64,000 nt of DNA, from NCBI RefSeq assembly GCF_000153105.1, contig NZ_AANZ01000002.1:248001-312000 (forward strand), in the 5' to 3' direction. Every line of letters starts with the position of its first letter. Position 1 is the first letter of the stretch. The position numbers and the translations under genes were made by a program. The notes under the pieces are model-generated. The model did no database searches. It worked only from the letters and a program-made list of their open reading frames with translations, and had not been told where the DNA came from. This document shows positions 18,165 through 28,345 of this stretch, one piece after another. The stretch is from Blastopirellula marina DSM 3645 (lineage in GTDB: Bacteria; Planctomycetota; Planctomycetia; Pirellulales; Pirellulaceae).

Positions 18165-18959
18165 TTACCCCGGCGCCGCAGAACCGCGATTTCCCCACCA
18201 GGGGAGACTGATCCCGCCGTCGATCAACAATGTGGCCCCGGTCATGTAACTATTGGCCGGATCGCACAGATAGGCGATCGCTTCACCCATCTCTTCCGGC
18301 GTACCCAGTCTGCCGAGCGGAATTTTGGAGCCGCCGGTTTCTAACGTCTCTTCCGACGCAAATTTTCGCTCGCCGGGAGTATCGGTCCAACCGGGCTGAC
18401 AAATGTTCACCCGAATGCCGAACTCGGCGACTTCGATCGCAGCTGTTTTGGCCATGTGATCGACCGCCGCTTTGGACATGTTATAAGCCATCGCTCGGGG
18501 AGCTGGAATGAATGCGTGGGGCGAGCTGACAAAGGTGATCGCTCCCCCGTTTCCCTGCTTAAGCATTTGCTCAGTCGCCGCATGCAGCAGATGAAAAGCG
18601 CCCCACATGGTGACATCGATCGTCCGGCGAAACCCGTCGAGGTCGGCCTCGAAATACCGCTGCCGATCGCTATAGGCGGCGTTGCTGACGGCCACATCGA
18701 GACTGCCGAACCGCGCGACGGTCTGTTCCACCATCTGCTGCACCGATTCGAGATCCGAAACATCCCCCTGGATGGCGATCGCCTGGCCGCCGAGTTGCTC
18801 AATTGTCTCGACGACTTCGGCCGCTTTTTCTGGCTGAGAGCGATAATTGACGGCGATGCGGGCGCCGCGTTTGGCGAGTGCGATCGCGGCGGCGCGGCCG
18901 ATTCCGATACTGGCTCCCGTAACAAGAGCCGCTTTTCCAGCAAGATTGAGCGAGTTCAT
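18165..18959 (-). CDS. Short-chain dehydrogenase/reductase (SDR)
   Basis: A 264-residue classical SDR. The cofactor motif is TGASIGIGRAAAIAL, the NNAG-type element appears as VSNAAYSDRQRYF, the catalytic Ser is in ITFVSSPHAF and the Tyr-Lys pair in AYNMSKAAVDHMAK. The C-terminus DGGISLPWWG is usual for this class. ATG 18959 is placed behind GGGAG; a TTG nine bases upstream is less likely. It is most similar to glucose-1-dehydrogenase/FabG-type oxidoreductases; substrate cannot be told from sequence. Confidence 0.9.
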   Translation of the reverse strand: MNSLNLAGKAALVTGASIGIGRAAAIALAKRGARIAVNYRSQPEKAAEVVETIEQLGGQAIAIQGDVSDLESVQQMVEQTVARFGSLDVAVSNAAYSDRQRYFEADLDGFRRTIDVTMWGAFHLLHAATEQMLKQGNGGAITFVSSPHAFIPAPRAMAYNMSKAAVDHMAKTAAIEVAEFGIRVNICQPGWTDTPGERKFASEETLETGGSKIPLGRLGTPEEMGEAIAYLCDPANSYMTGATLLIDGGISLPWWGNRGSAAPG

Positions 18960-20150
18960 CCGTAGCAACTCCCGAATGTCGAGAAAAAAAGAAGGGGGCG
19001 TTTATGCTATCGAGCTCGATTGCGGCAAACAACTAGCGGGACGTAACGGGGCAGATGGCGCGAAATATCAACCGTAATGTTGCCGATTGTCGCCTGGATG
19101 AGAATCCGCTACGCCTAGGAAACCTGGGTAATTTTCGCGGAAGTAAAATTCGCGACCTGCCGCAACAGGAATTCCAAACTAAACTCTAGACCGAGCGGTC
19201 CCCCTAGTTAAAATTTAGAGACTGCGAAATTGAACAGAAGAAGTAGGCCAGCGCAAACCAGTTCCCATTTCGCTCCCTTAGCGACATCTTACCGCTGCGG
19301 CGATGGATTGAGGAAGACGCTCAAATCCGAAGATGGAATACCAAGGGTCGTTAAATAGGTAAGCGGAGGGAATTGCTGATTCGCTTTCGGTTCACTGCAG
19401 TTTATTGCGTCTTCCTAAGTCGTCGCATTCGGTCCAAATTGGCAGCAGAATTGTCTTTCGTTGTCAATCACCCCATAATTAGGTGGACAATGCGCGTTCG
19501 ACGCAAGGAAAACTCATGGAAACCGAACAATACGTTTGATTAGAATAGACGGCATAACCGATTCCTTAGTATCCGCGTTGCGTATTGGGGATGTCAGTGA
19601 AGCAGAAAACAGCGGAACAAGCTTGTCGTTCAAGCGGGTTTTTGAACAAAACCAATGAATGGCAAGTTTGGGATGATTAGGCAAAGTCTGATTGGGCATT
19701 TGCGAAGTTGAACAAGCAGTTCAAGTTCTCATGTCAAATTGGATCGGCAGGATGCCGTCGCAAGACTCAAGAGTTGGCGGACGTAGCACGTAGGAAAAAT
19801 ACGGCGTCTTGGGGAAGCGGCGTGGTTACGGCAAATGGATCGAGGTCGTAACGCGTTTATGTCTAATCTCTTACCAAATGTCCACGGACGGCGATGCGTT
19901 ACTAGTTCGGTGGTAGACTTGCTTGGTTTGATGCCAAGCCGCCGCGAAACTCAACGAGAGAAGCACTGAGATAAATTGATCCTTTTCGCCGCCTCATCAG
20001 TAGGTGGATCGCAACATCCGCACGCAACGCCTTGTCGCGTTACCTCGGCGTCGGAAGCGATCAAATTGGGTGGAATGACGATTGATGCTTTTTGGACGCT
20101 TCCTCGACTAAGAAAATCCCAACTCACGTTTTGGCGAGTGAAGGAGTGCA
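18960..20150. other. Large gene-free gap upstream of rpoD
   Basis: Almost 1.2 kb with no coding frame over about 80 codons, no recognisable tRNA and no transposase remnant. It is visibly richer in A and T than its neighbours. One small hairpin (GCTTGG, 19921-19926, with CCAAGC, 19934-19939) and a GACCG/CGGTC repeat near 19190 are visible. It could hold a long rpoD leader, an RNA gene or decayed DNA; none can be shown from this sequence. Confidence 0.5.
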
Positions 20151-21710
20151 ATGTTGTACGACGCCCTGATTGATGATTTTGAAGACGATGACGCACGCGT
20201 TCGCAGCCCCCGAGATTTTGACGCTTCGGTCGAAGTGTTAGATGGGGATAGCGACGACACCCCTTTGGTCGATGTCGATTCTGACAATGACAACAGCGTC
20301 GATGATTCGTCCGACGAATTTCTCGGCGATGACGGCGAGACTTGGTCGGATGACCCGGTTCGCATGTACCTGACGCAGATGGGCGAAATTCCGCTGTTGA
20401 CCCGTCAGGAAGAAATCTTTCTGGCTCGCAAGATCGAGCTGACTCGCGCCAAGTTCCGCGGCATGCTGCTGGAATGCGATTACGTCATTCAAGACGCGAT
20501 CAAAGTCTTGCGTCGCGTTCAGGATGGCGAACTGCCGTTCGATCGCACCGTGCAGGTCTCGGTGACCGATCGCTTGGAGAAAGAGCAGATCCTCGGCCGT
20601 TTGCCCCACAATCTGAAAACGCTCGATACGCTGCTGAAACGCAACTATCGCGATTACCGGATCGCCACCAGCAAATCGCGGAGCGAAAGCCAACGCGCCG
20701 AAGCTTGGGTTCGTCTCGGTCGTCGTCGTCGTCGCTCGGTCAAGCTGGTCGAAGAACTCGGTTTGCGTACGCAACGCATCGAATCGAAGATCGGTACGCT
20801 CGAAGACTTCTCGAAGCGGATTGATGAGCTGAAGGTTCGCATCGACGAGCACAAGAAGGCGAAAGGGCACGAGTCGGAACGAGCCGACTGGATCGCCGAG
20901 TATCGCAACATCCTGGTCGCTACCCAGGAAACGCCGACCAGCCTGCGTCGTCGCGTCAACCAATTGAAGGTGATCTACTCCGAATACCAGCAAGCCAAAC
21001 GCGAGCTGTCGGAAGGCAACCTGCGCCTGGTCGTCTCGATCGCCAAGAAGTATCGCAACCGCGGCCTCAGCTTCCTGGACCTGATCCAAGAAGGCAACGC
21101 CGGTCTGATGCGAGCCGTCGACAAGTTTGAATACCGTCGCGGTTTCAAGTTCTGCACGTACGCGACTTGGTGGATTCGTCAGGCGATCACTCGCGCCGTG
21201 GCCGACCAAAGCCGCACGATTCGGATTCCTGTCCACATGGTCGAAACGATGTCGCGCGTTCGCAACGTCGCTCGCCAACTGCTGCAGGAAAAGGGACGCG
21301 AACCTACTTTGGAAGAAACGGCCCGTCGCGCCGGCACGACCGTCGAAGAGGCGCGTCGCGTGTTGGCCATGAGCCGCTATCCGATCTCGTTGGATCGTCC
21401 GGTCGGCAACAGCGAAGATAGCCAGTTTGGCGATTTGCTGCCCGATGGCGAAGCCGAAAGCCCGGCGATCGGCGCCGCTCAAGAGATGCTGCGGACGCGC
21501 ATCAGCCGCGTGCTGAAGACCCTCAGCTATCGTGAACGGGAGATCATCAAGCTCCGTTACGGTCTCGGCGATGGTTACAGCTATACGCTGGAAGAAGTGG
21601 GACACATTTTCAAAGTGACCCGCGAACGTATCCGCCAGATCGAAGCGAAAGCGGTTCGTAAACTGCAGCAACCAAGCCGCAGCCAAGAGCTGGTCGGTTT
21701 CCTCGACTAA
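20151..21710 (+). CDS. rpoD: RNA polymerase sigma factor RpoD/SigA (group 1)
   Basis: A 519-residue primary sigma factor. A 60-residue acidic leader ([23 protein letters not shown]) precedes region 1.2 ([20 protein letters not shown]). A basic non-conserved region with [12 protein letters not shown] follows. Regions 2.1-2.4 are intact ([40 protein letters not shown]), then region 3 and region 4.2 ([20 protein letters not shown]). ATG 20151 has AAGGAG five bases upstream. A strong terminator follows, so it is probably monocistronic. The long gene-free upstream gap may hold its leader. Confidence 0.97.
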   Translation: MLYDALIDDFEDDDARVRSPRDFDASVEVLDGDSDDTPLVDVDSDNDNSVDDSSDEFLGDDGETWSDDPVRMYLTQMGEIPLLTRQEEIFLARKIELTRAKFRGMLLECDYVIQDAIKVLRRVQDGELPFDRTVQVSVTDRLEKEQILGRLPHNLKTLDTLLKRNYRDYRIATSKSRSESQRAEAWVRLGRRRRRSVKLVEELGLRTQRIESKIGTLEDFSKRIDELKVRIDEHKKAKGHESERADWIAEYRNILVATQETPTSLRRRVNQLKVIYSEYQQAKRELSEGNLRLVVSIAKKYRNRGLSFLDLIQEGNAGLMRAVDKFEYRRGFKFCTYATWWIRQAITRAVADQSRTIRIPVHMVETMSRVRNVARQLLQEKGREPTLEETARRAGTTVEEARRVLAMSRYPISLDRPVGNSEDSQFGDLLPDGEAESPAIGAAQEMLRTRISRVLKTLSYREREIIKLRYGLGDGYSYTLEEVGHIFKVTRERIRQIEAKAVRKLQQPSRSQELVGFLD

Positions 21711-21742
21711 GCTTTCCCGCTTAGCGCGAAATAACAATCGAT

Positions 21743-21779
21743 AAGCCGACGGCCGCTTCTGGCGACGTCGGCTTTTTTT
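21743..21779 (+). terminator. Rho-independent terminator of rpoD
   Basis: GCCGACG (21745-21751) pairs with CGTCGGC (21766-21772), followed by seven T residues. Confidence 0.85.
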
Positions 21780-21792
21780 ATGGAATGTGCGT

Positions 21793-22305
21793 ATGTCGAT
21801 CGGCGAGTCCCCCAATCCATTCCGCTCGCCGGATGACAGCGGCTCATCCGAAGCCGACCCAGCGACTCCGCCGTCGGTCGCACTCGTTTATCTCTTCTCT
21901 GCGCTGCTCACGCTCTTTCAGCTCTGCGTCGCCGTCGCCCTGGCCGTCAACGCGCACGATCGCACCCAGGTCGTCATGCTCTTTCCTTATCTGCCGCTGA
22001 TTTTGGCGGTGGGACTGTGGTTTGGCGGCCGCGCCGTCTGGGCGTCGGCTCGTTACTACCTGGCCTTCGCCACCGTCTCGTCGGCACTCTTCTTTTTAGG
22101 CTCTCTGGCGATGGGTCACATTTGGCCCGCCGCCTATGCCGGGGTTAACACGCTGCTCTGCGCTTTGCTCTATTGGGAGCTTGGCCGATCGGCCGCGCGG
22201 GCTTATTTTGGTTTCATCTGTCCACGCTGCGGCGCTGATCGCCCGCGTGGTCTCGACATTCTGCAAATCGAAGTCCGCTGCCGTCAGTGCGACTTTCGTT
22301 GGTAA
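21793..22305 (+). CDS. Membrane protein with C-terminal zinc ribbon
   Basis: A 170-residue protein with four predicted membrane helices (for example ALVYLFSALLTLFQLCVAVA and YYLAFATVSSALFFLGSLAM) and a short cytoplasmic tail carrying CPRCG and CRQCDFRW, a classic four-Cys zinc ribbon. Start at ATG 21793. The stop is only 16 bp before the TTG start of the methyltransferase, so the two are probably co-transcribed. Function unknown. Confidence 0.7.
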   Translation: MSIGESPNPFRSPDDSGSSEADPATPPSVALVYLFSALLTLFQLCVAVALAVNAHDRTQVVMLFPYLPLILAVGLWFGGRAVWASARYYLAFATVSSALFFLGSLAMGHIWPAAYAGVNTLLCALLYWELGRSAARAYFGFICPRCGADRPRGLDILQIEVRCRQCDFRW

Positions 22306-22321
22306 CGCAAGGAAATCCCCT

Positions 22322-23158
22322 TTGTCGAATGACGAAGCGCCCCATGACTCGTCTTCCAGTGCGCTCGACCACAATCGAGCCGCTTGGGATCGCAAAGTAA
22401 AACAGCGCGATCGCTTTGCGCGACCCGCGAATGATGAAGACTTTCGCGATCCGCTAGCGCTGGTCGATCGCTGGGGTTGGCTCGGCGGCAGCGTCGTCGG
22501 TCAGCGCATCCTGTGTCTGGGCGCCGGCGGTGGTCGACAAGGTCCGCTGTACGCCGCCGCAGGCGCCGTAGTAACGGTGGTCGACATCAGCCCCGCTCAG
22601 CTCGAGCTCGATCGTCAGGTCGCCGCCGAGCGGCGATTGGCGCTAACGACCGTCGAAGCGTCGATGGACGACCTCTCGATGCTCGGCACGGCCGACTTCG
22701 ACGTGATCATCCATCCGGTCAGCACTTGCTACGTCCCCGACCTCCGTCCGGTTTATGCCGAAATAGCGCGGCTGCTAGGTAACGGCGGGCTCTACATCAG
22801 CCAACACAAAACGCCGACCAGTCTGCAAACCGACATTCGCCGCAGCCCCGGCGGCTATGAATTGATCGAGCCCTACTATCGCCGCGGCCCGCTCCCGCCG
22901 GTCGCCGGCAGTCGCCATCGCGAAGAAGGGACGCTCGAGTACCTGCATCGCTGGGAAGATCTGATCGGTCTCTTGTGCCGCACCGGGTTCGTGATCGAAG
23001 ACCTGATCGAACCGCTGCACGCCAAAGAAGAAGCCGAAGCCGATTCCTTCGCCGACCGCTGTCGCTATGTTGCTCCGTACGTGCGGATCAAAGCTCGCCG
23101 CGTGGGACAAACGGCCCAGCAAGAGAGCCGCGGCTCGCTCTGGTTGCCGGGCAGCTAG
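22322..23158 (+). CDS. SAM-dependent methyltransferase (class I)
   Basis: A 278-residue methyltransferase. Motif I is GQRILCLGAGGGRQGPLYAA, followed by VVTVVDISPAQLEL (acidic loop end), and the motif IV region FDVIIHPVSTCYVPDL. I start at TTG 22322 because AAGGAAATCCCC lies at ideal spacing; a longer reading frame would begin inside the upstream gene in another frame. The C-terminal half (ELIEPYYRRGPLPPVAG, HRWEDLIGLLCRTGFVIEDL) looks like UbiE-type class I enzymes found in cyanobacteria and planctomycetes. Substrate unknown. Confidence 0.85.
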   Translation: MSNDEAPHDSSSSALDHNRAAWDRKVKQRDRFARPANDEDFRDPLALVDRWGWLGGSVVGQRILCLGAGGGRQGPLYAAAGAVVTVVDISPAQLELDRQVAAERRLALTTVEASMDDLSMLGTADFDVIIHPVSTCYVPDLRPVYAEIARLLGNGGLYISQHKTPTSLQTDIRRSPGGYELIEPYYRRGPLPPVAGSRHREEGTLEYLHRWEDLIGLLCRTGFVIEDLIEPLHAKEEAEADSFADRCRYVAPYVRIKARRVGQTAQQESRGSLWLPGS

Positions 23159-23211
23159 TCGACTGTGAACCGCCCAGTATTCGGGTGGGTCCGAAAGGGA
23201 CCTCAAAGAAT

Positions 23212-23556
23212 CTAGCGATCCGGCACACAGATAACTTCGCCCGAAGGGAGCCGGTAGGCCGCGCCAAGCCGTTCTCCTTCTCCGCCGAGCATCTGATCCG
23301 AAATTTCAAAACGCTCTAGCTTCGCATCCTGATTTTCAATCGAATCCATCTTCGAATTGCTGGTCTGGCTAGCACTGTTGGCGCCGCTGGTCGACGCTGC
23401 AAACGGCAACCTTGCGATAACCGCTAAAAGCATCGCCACGGCGAAGACCATTGCCACGTCAAACAAGTTGGCGACTCCATCCAGGGGATCTTCTTCGCCC
23501 CCGGTCAACAACTTGCGATGTCGGCCAACTCGCCGACCGCCCAATTTCTTAGACAT
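23212..23556 (-). CDS. DUF2149 protein (partner of CobN/HmuS-like system)
   Basis: A 114-residue protein with a single membrane helix (DVAMVFAVAMLLAVIARLPF) preceded by DPLDGVANLFD and ending in GAAYRLPSGEVICVPD, the profile of DUF2149. The start overlaps the end of the MotA/TolQ-like gene by 8 bp, indicating translational coupling. As I recall, CobN-like genes of Bacteroidetes heme operons (HmuS) and of methanogens are likewise followed by MotA/TolQ/ExbB and DUF2149 genes. Probable role: an ExbD-like part of the membrane complex that energises the CobN-like protein (inference). Confidence 0.85.
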   Translation of the reverse strand: MSKKLGGRRVGRHRKLLTGGEEDPLDGVANLFDVAMVFAVAMLLAVIARLPFAASTSGANSASQTSNSKMDSIENQDAKLERFEISDQMLGGEGERLGAAYRLPSGEVICVPDR

Positions 23557-24184
23557 AGGCGGGATCCTGTTCGCTTTCTCGCGTTTGCGTCAGGCACTGA
23601 AATACGAACTCGGCGTTTGCAATATCCTGGGCGTACACTTGCCGACGAATCGCGCCGATTGCGAAGAAAACTCCGCCTGCGAACAATCCCAACACCGTCG
23701 TACTAAACGCCACGACCAAATTTTGCGCCAGCGATTCGAGGTCGCCGTGCGAAATTCCCAGCAGCGCGGGGCCCAACGGAATCAGCGTGCCCGCCAATCC
23801 CAACATAGGTGAAATGCGGGCGAACAAGTTTAGCCGCGAGATTCGGCTCGCCGCTTCGAGTTCGATATCAGTGAGGCCTTTTTCCAAAGTCAGAGAACTT
23901 CCCGCTGAAGCTTCGATGCATCGTGCGAAAATGCGTAGCAGTCCCGTATAGTCGCCGGAGCTGAGAAAATTCCTACCTGTTAAGGCTGGATCCTCCGTGA
24001 GAGATTCTGTTTGCAGCTTTTGGAAATTACGCCAAGATCTGACATTGGCTCGGCGCTCACCCAGCTCGCGAAGCAGGCCCCCGATTTCTAACAACGCCGT
24101 CCCTCCGAGCACAAGCAATCCAATAATCACCGGATACAATAGGGCGCTCGATGCGAGATATAGTATGCTTGTGATTACGTCCAT
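23549..24184 (-). CDS. MotA/TolQ/ExbB proton channel family protein
   Basis: A 211-residue ExbB-like channel subunit. Three hydrophobic segments are visible: an N-terminal helix (ALLYPVIIGLLVLGGTALLE), then RISPMLGLAGTLIPLGPALL with the conserved Gly-rich channel helix, and LVVAFSTTVLGLFAGGVFFA. The start codon abuts the CobN-like stop codon (TAAATG) and its 3' end overlaps DUF2149, so all three are translated from one message. ExbB-type channels couple proton flow to work in the periplasm; here the client is probably the anchored CobN-like protein. Confidence 0.88.
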   Translation of the reverse strand: MDVITSILYLASSALLYPVIIGLLVLGGTALLEIGGLLRELGERRANVRSWRNFQKLQTESLTEDPALTGRNFLSSGDYTGLLRIFARCIEASAGSSLTLEKGLTDIELEAASRISRLNLFARISPMLGLAGTLIPLGPALLGISHGDLESLAQNLVVAFSTTVLGLFAGGVFFAIGAIRRQVYAQDIANAEFVFQCLTQTRESEQDPAYV

Positions 24185-27100
24185 TTACTCTCTCGGCGCC
24201 CCCCGGCGAATCATATAGCCCGCGCCTAACAGAATCAGACAGACGAGCGGCGTCAGAACGGCTAACCAAGGAAAAGGAGCGTCATTGGGAGTGTCGACAA
24301 CTTCTTCGGCTTGCGGCTCCAGCTTAGCCCCTTCCACTTGTTCGGACGGCTTATCCGCCTGAGCGACTTCGGTTGGCCGTGGTGAAGCCATCGAAGAAGA
24401 AGCGGCGTCATCGGCTTCAGCGATCACCGTCGACTCGGTGATGCGACTTTCATAAGCGGCCAATAACTCAGCCATTGGCTGCGAGGCGCCTGGCTGAAGC
24501 AACAGTCGCACGAAATCTTCCAGCTTGTGATTTCCGCCTCCACGCAAGCCGCCTCCCTCGCCATGCAATGCAACCGACTCAGCGTAAGCTTGCGCGATTT
24601 CTCGTTTCGTGGCGTCGTCTGGATTCCAATATCCTTTTCGAATGGTTTCCAGCAGCACTTCGGTCATATCCTGAAAAGCGAATGGATTTTCCGCCTCAAA
24701 CCATTCGCGAATTGCTAAATTTTTGGTGTCACGCATGTAGACGTTGACAATTTCCTCCCAATTCTCGTCCGAGACGCTGCCGGGACGCATGATGGTCCAT
24801 CCCATTGCATTTGAGACATGGACCGAAACTTGATCGGCGCCGGCATAACCTTCTTTCATCATCCCTTCAATCCATTTGCGATTGAAGAGACGAACGCGGA
24901 AATCGCGCCGCAGCGCGTCTTCCGCCGAAATCATGCGGGCCTGATCTGGATCACGCACATCGGTCAAGATGAACTGCGGCTCTTTACCCGTCAAGTGTTT
25001 GACGGCTAGACACAAACTACCCCCGTGATACCAAACATATTTGTTGGAAAGCGGGCTCCGAGTCCGATCGGACCAACTGCGCATGACGATCTCGGTCCCC
25101 TGGATCTGTCGGTTGTAAACCTCCGGAGCAGTTTCGCCCCACATCTCGTCGGTATAGACATGCCGTGCATGTGAAAGATAGGTTTCCATCAATTCTTCGC
25201 GGCTATCCCATTCGCCAGAGCGCTCAACAAGATAGTAGTAGCCCGCGCTTCCCATTTGTCCTTGCGGATATCCGAAAATGCGCGCCTTCGAGAGCACCTC
25301 GGCTCGCTGAGGGGTCTCTCCCTTCGCCTGCAACTCCTCGGCCACGCGCAGGCTGTTTGCATGGAGAAAATTGCTTGCTTCTTTCAGCTCTGCGACCATC
25401 CGAATCGCTTTGTCGATCAAACGTAACCGGGTCGGCAACATATCACGATAATAGCTTTGACTCGCGATAAACACGTCAATCCGCGGGCGCCCCAGTTCGG
25501 CAGCCGGGATCAATTCGACATCGACGACTAAGTTTTGCGCATCCCAGACCGGACGGACGCCGATCAAGTACATGATTTGCGATTCCATGACGCCATAGTC
25601 TTGAAACGTCGCAAAAGAATTTAGCGTGAAACCAATCTTCTCGGGATAACGTCCCGTCTGATCTCGTTGTTGCTGCAAGAAGTCGTCGATCAATTGCTTG
25701 CCCAACTCCCAAGAGGGACGAGTCGGCACTTCTTCCGGATTCATCACGTACATATTTCGCCCGGTTGGCAAGACAGCCGAGTTACGATCAGGACTAGCGC
25801 CAGGTCCCGGTGGAATATATTTTCCGTCGAGCGCGTTCACGAGTTGATCAAGTTCCATCGTCGTCTGAGCAAAACCGTCACGCAGACGAAGCGCCAACTC
25901 AAATTGTTCCGTCAATTCATCGCTTAATTCGTCGTTTGGAACACCGCCGCCAACAGCGAGCGTCGCGTCGAGCGGAGAGAAATCTTGCTCGACAATTAGC
26001 TTCAATATTTCTTCTCCTCTGGCGCGAAGGTACTTTTTTCGATCACCATCGGTCAGCGCTTCGCCCGGCGGAACTTCGATCACTTCGCCCAGGGTTTCAA
26101 GAAAGCGACTGCGCAAGCATGTCGCCAGCCAGGGAATCAACAAGTCATTCGTCGGGGGCTCTCCAAAGACGTGCAGACTGATCGGCGTCGTTTCCGTATG
26201 AATCTCATGCAAATAGGCAAGCAGCTTTTGAATTTGTTCGGGCGCCAACAGTTTTCCATCTGCGGGACTCTGCTGCAAATCCTGGTCTAGGTGAAGCGCC
26301 AAGTATTGCCGAGTCACTGCTTCTCGAAATTTCTCTTTCAGGGCGCCTTCTTCGAGAGTGATCCATTTGTCGATGTCGTTATGCAAGTTCAACATCTCGT
26401 CCGACAACTCGGCGGCGACCGACGGAGGGACAAGATGATCAATTAGCAATGCATACGCGCGACGCCTTACAGGTGAAGACTCCCCGAGATTGTTGATAAT
26501 CCAAGGATTAATGTTCGGCGTATCGCCCATTGCGATATCGGGCCAATCATGCCCCGACAGGCCCGTCGGCTTACCGGGAAGCAAAAACTCCGTTCCATGC
26601 GTACCGAAATGGATCATTGCGTCGGCGCCAAATTCTTTCTCGAGCCAAAAATAAGTCGCTAGATAGTTGTGCGGCGGCGGAACGCGAACGTCGTGGATCA
26701 GCGAAGTATCGTGGGCTTCGCCGCGCAGCGGCTGCGGGAGGAGAATTACATTTCCCAGATCGATCCGAGGAATCACAATATACTTTTGATCTCCATTCTC
26801 CCAAACGAGAAAACGGCCCGGCGCTGGCCCCCATTTCTCCACGATCTGTTGTTGAAGATCCGCCGGCACTCGTTCTTCTAACCACGTCTGATATTGCTCC
26901 AACGGAACCAGCACGGCGTTTCCACTACGAGCGAGACGATCTAAAACGCCGGGCGCCCAAATGCCGATTTGACGACCGCGATCTTGCATCAAAGCGATCA
27001 ACTCATCCTCATTCGCCGGAACGCGGTTTAGCCGATATCCCTCGTCACGCAATCGATGTAAGATTCTGACCATGCTCCGCGGCGCATTCATAAACATGCC

Positions 27101-28285
27101 GGTGGCGCTGCCGCGCATCAATTCCGCTTTCCCCATTTCCCGATCGTAATAGATGATCGCGACTTTCTTATCCTTCTCGGACTGAACCCCTAATTTCGCC
27201 CAGGCAATTGCTCTGGCCGCCAAATGACGAACTCGGTCAGGGATGGGTAAAAACGCTTCATGACCGCCGCCGCCGTACTCCGTGCCAGCGGCGACCTGAG
27301 GTTCGATCGCGCCAAGGACCTCTTGCCCAACGATATGAAACGCCATTTCGCTAGAAGAAAGGCCCTCCAGCGAAACTTGCCAATCCGCAATCGGTTGCTG
27401 GCGCATAAAGATCGAATGCAAGTGGGGAACTCCGATCTCCTTGCGCCAATCCACCGCTTCGCGGCTATGGCAGGTATGAATAAACGCATTCGGTTTAAAC
27501 TCGCGAACATTCCGTTCGTAGTCTTTCCCAAAGTCCACCATTGCAACCGCAATTCCGCCTTGGAGCTCTAGCTCGCGAATGATCGCGGCGACGACGGCCG
27601 GTTGTTGGAACGCCAGATGAGTCCCATGAACGGCAACAATAAATCTCGGCAAGTTTTCAACGTCGCGTCCGCTTTCTCGAGCCCAACGAAGATACTCGCC
27701 GGTATTGGAAAACATTCCATCATGGTCCGGATGATAAAGCCCGGCCATCGTATCGGCTTCCTCCGGTGCGATCACCGCCCCGGATTTGCCGAGATAAGTC
27801 GTCGAGATATAGATCAGCATTCGCCGCAGATTCTCTGGAGTCGATCCATAATAGCGACTGAGATCGGGGTCACTCTCCACCATTCCCGACTTGGCGAGTT
27901 CGGGAAGATCCTTCTCGGCAATTCCCGATAACGAAAAGACGCGAAGTTGTGGATTTACCTCCTTGGCAGCTTTTAACAACCGCTGGTACTGAGCGCGGTT
28001 TTCATCACGCGTATGCTGAAGGAAGATGACGTCATACTCGCCAAAATCAACTTCTTCAGCGGCGATCGCTTCGTCGGTGACATAGTCGCACGTCAGTCCA
28101 AGCGGCGCCGCAAACGGTTGCATCGCCTCAAAGACGCCTCCGTGCAGGCCCACGAACGCTAACCGCTTTTGAGTTACTTCCATCTCTCCCTCTTGAGCAT
28201 AAGCCGCAGAGGATGACATTTGCCAAGCTATCGCTGAAACGATGCAGATCACGATCCGCGCAGTAATCACTACCGAGTTTTTCAC
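24185..28285 (-). CDS. Secreted, membrane-anchored CobN/HmuS-like chelatase-family protein
   Basis: A 1366-residue protein of the CobN/BchH family. Signature blocks include DAMIHFGTHGTEFLLPGKPT, then GDTPNINPWIINNLGESSPV and YALLIDHLVPPSV. Unlike cytoplasmic CobN it has a signal peptide (MKNSVVITARIVICIVSAIA to about SSAAYA) and a C-terminal membrane helix (PWLAVLTPLVCLILLGAGYM followed by IRRGAPRE) after a 70-residue acidic linker. The catalytic bulk should therefore sit in the periplasm. It uses a GTG start. No CobS/CobT or BchI/D ATPase is nearby; instead a proton-channel gene and DUF2149 follow. Close to HmuS-type proteins proposed to remove metal from heme; insertion chemistry cannot be excluded. 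Confidence 0.85.
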   Translation of the reverse strand: MKNSVVITARIVICIVSAIAWQMSSSAAYAQEGEMEVTQKRLAFVGLHGGVFEAMQPFAAPLGLTCDYVTDEAIAAEEVDFGEYDVIFLQHTRDENRAQYQRLLKAAKEVNPQLRVFSLSGIAEKDLPELAKSGMVESDPDLSRYYGSTPENLRRMLIYISTTYLGKSGAVIAPEEADTMAGLYHPDHDGMFSNTGEYLRWARESGRDVENLPRFIVAVHGTHLAFQQPAVVAAIIRELELQGGIAVAMVDFGKDYERNVREFKPNAFIHTCHSREAVDWRKEIGVPHLHSIFMRQQPIADWQVSLEGLSSSEMAFHIVGQEVLGAIEPQVAAGTEYGGGGHEAFLPIPDRVRHLAARAIAWAKLGVQSEKDKKVAIIYYDREMGKAELMRGSATGMFMNAPRSMVRILHRLRDEGYRLNRVPANEDELIALMQDRGRQIGIWAPGVLDRLARSGNAVLVPLEQYQTWLEERVPADLQQQIVEKWGPAPGRFLVWENGDQKYIVIPRIDLGNVILLPQPLRGEAHDTSLIHDVRVPPPHNYLATYFWLEKEFGADAMIHFGTHGTEFLLPGKPTGLSGHDWPDIAMGDTPNINPWIINNLGESSPVRRRAYALLIDHLVPPSVAAELSDEMLNLHNDIDKWITLEEGALKEKFREAVTRQYLALHLDQDLQQSPADGKLLAPEQIQKLLAYLHEIHTETTPISLHVFGEPPTNDLLIPWLATCLRSRFLETLGEVIEVPPGEALTDGDRKKYLRARGEEILKLIVEQDFSPLDATLAVGGGVPNDELSDELTEQFELALRLRDGFAQTTMELDQLVNALDGKYIPPGPGASPDRNSAVLPTGRNMYVMNPEEVPTRPSWELGKQLIDDFLQQQRDQTGRYPEKIGFTLNSFATFQDYGVMESQIMYLIGVRPVWDAQNLVVDVELIPAAELGRPRIDVFIASQSYYRDMLPTRLRLIDKAIRMVAELKEASNFLHANSLRVAEELQAKGETPQRAEVLSKARIFGYPQGQMGSAGYYYLVERSGEWDSREELMETYLSHARHVYTDEMWGETAPEVYNRQIQGTEIVMRSWSDRTRSPLSNKYVWYHGGSLCLAVKHLTGKEPQFILTDVRDPDQARMISAEDALRRDFRVRLFNRKWIEGMMKEGYAGADQVSVHVSNAMGWTIMRPGSVSDENWEEIVNVYMRDTKNLAIREWFEAENPFAFQDMTEVLLETIRKGYWNPDDATKREIAQAYAESVALHGEGGGLRGGGNHKLEDFVRLLLQPGASQPMAELLAAYESRITESTVIAEADDAASSSMASPRPTEVAQADKPSEQVEGAKLEPQAEEVVDTPNDAPFPWLAVLTPLVCLILLGAGYMIRRGAPRE

Positions 28286-28345
28286 TTGCTGAACGCTCTG
28301 GGAACGAAAGTTCGATTGGACTAAGCGAGCATATTCAACGGGAAC

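Noticed and set aside
18960-20150. tRNA or ncRNA in the gap before rpoD
   Set aside because: A GTTCAAGTTCTC stretch recalls a T-arm, but no matching acceptor and anticodon arms were found.
20238-21815. 525-codon frame antisense to rpoD
   Set aside because: It lies opposite a fully conserved sigma factor; its sequence has no motif and reflects codon bias on the complementary strand.
24185-28285. Ordinary cytoplasmic cobalt-chelatase CobN for vitamin B12
   Set aside because: The signal peptide, the C-terminal anchor and the ExbB/DUF2149 neighbours do not fit, and no cobalamin gene is adjacent.
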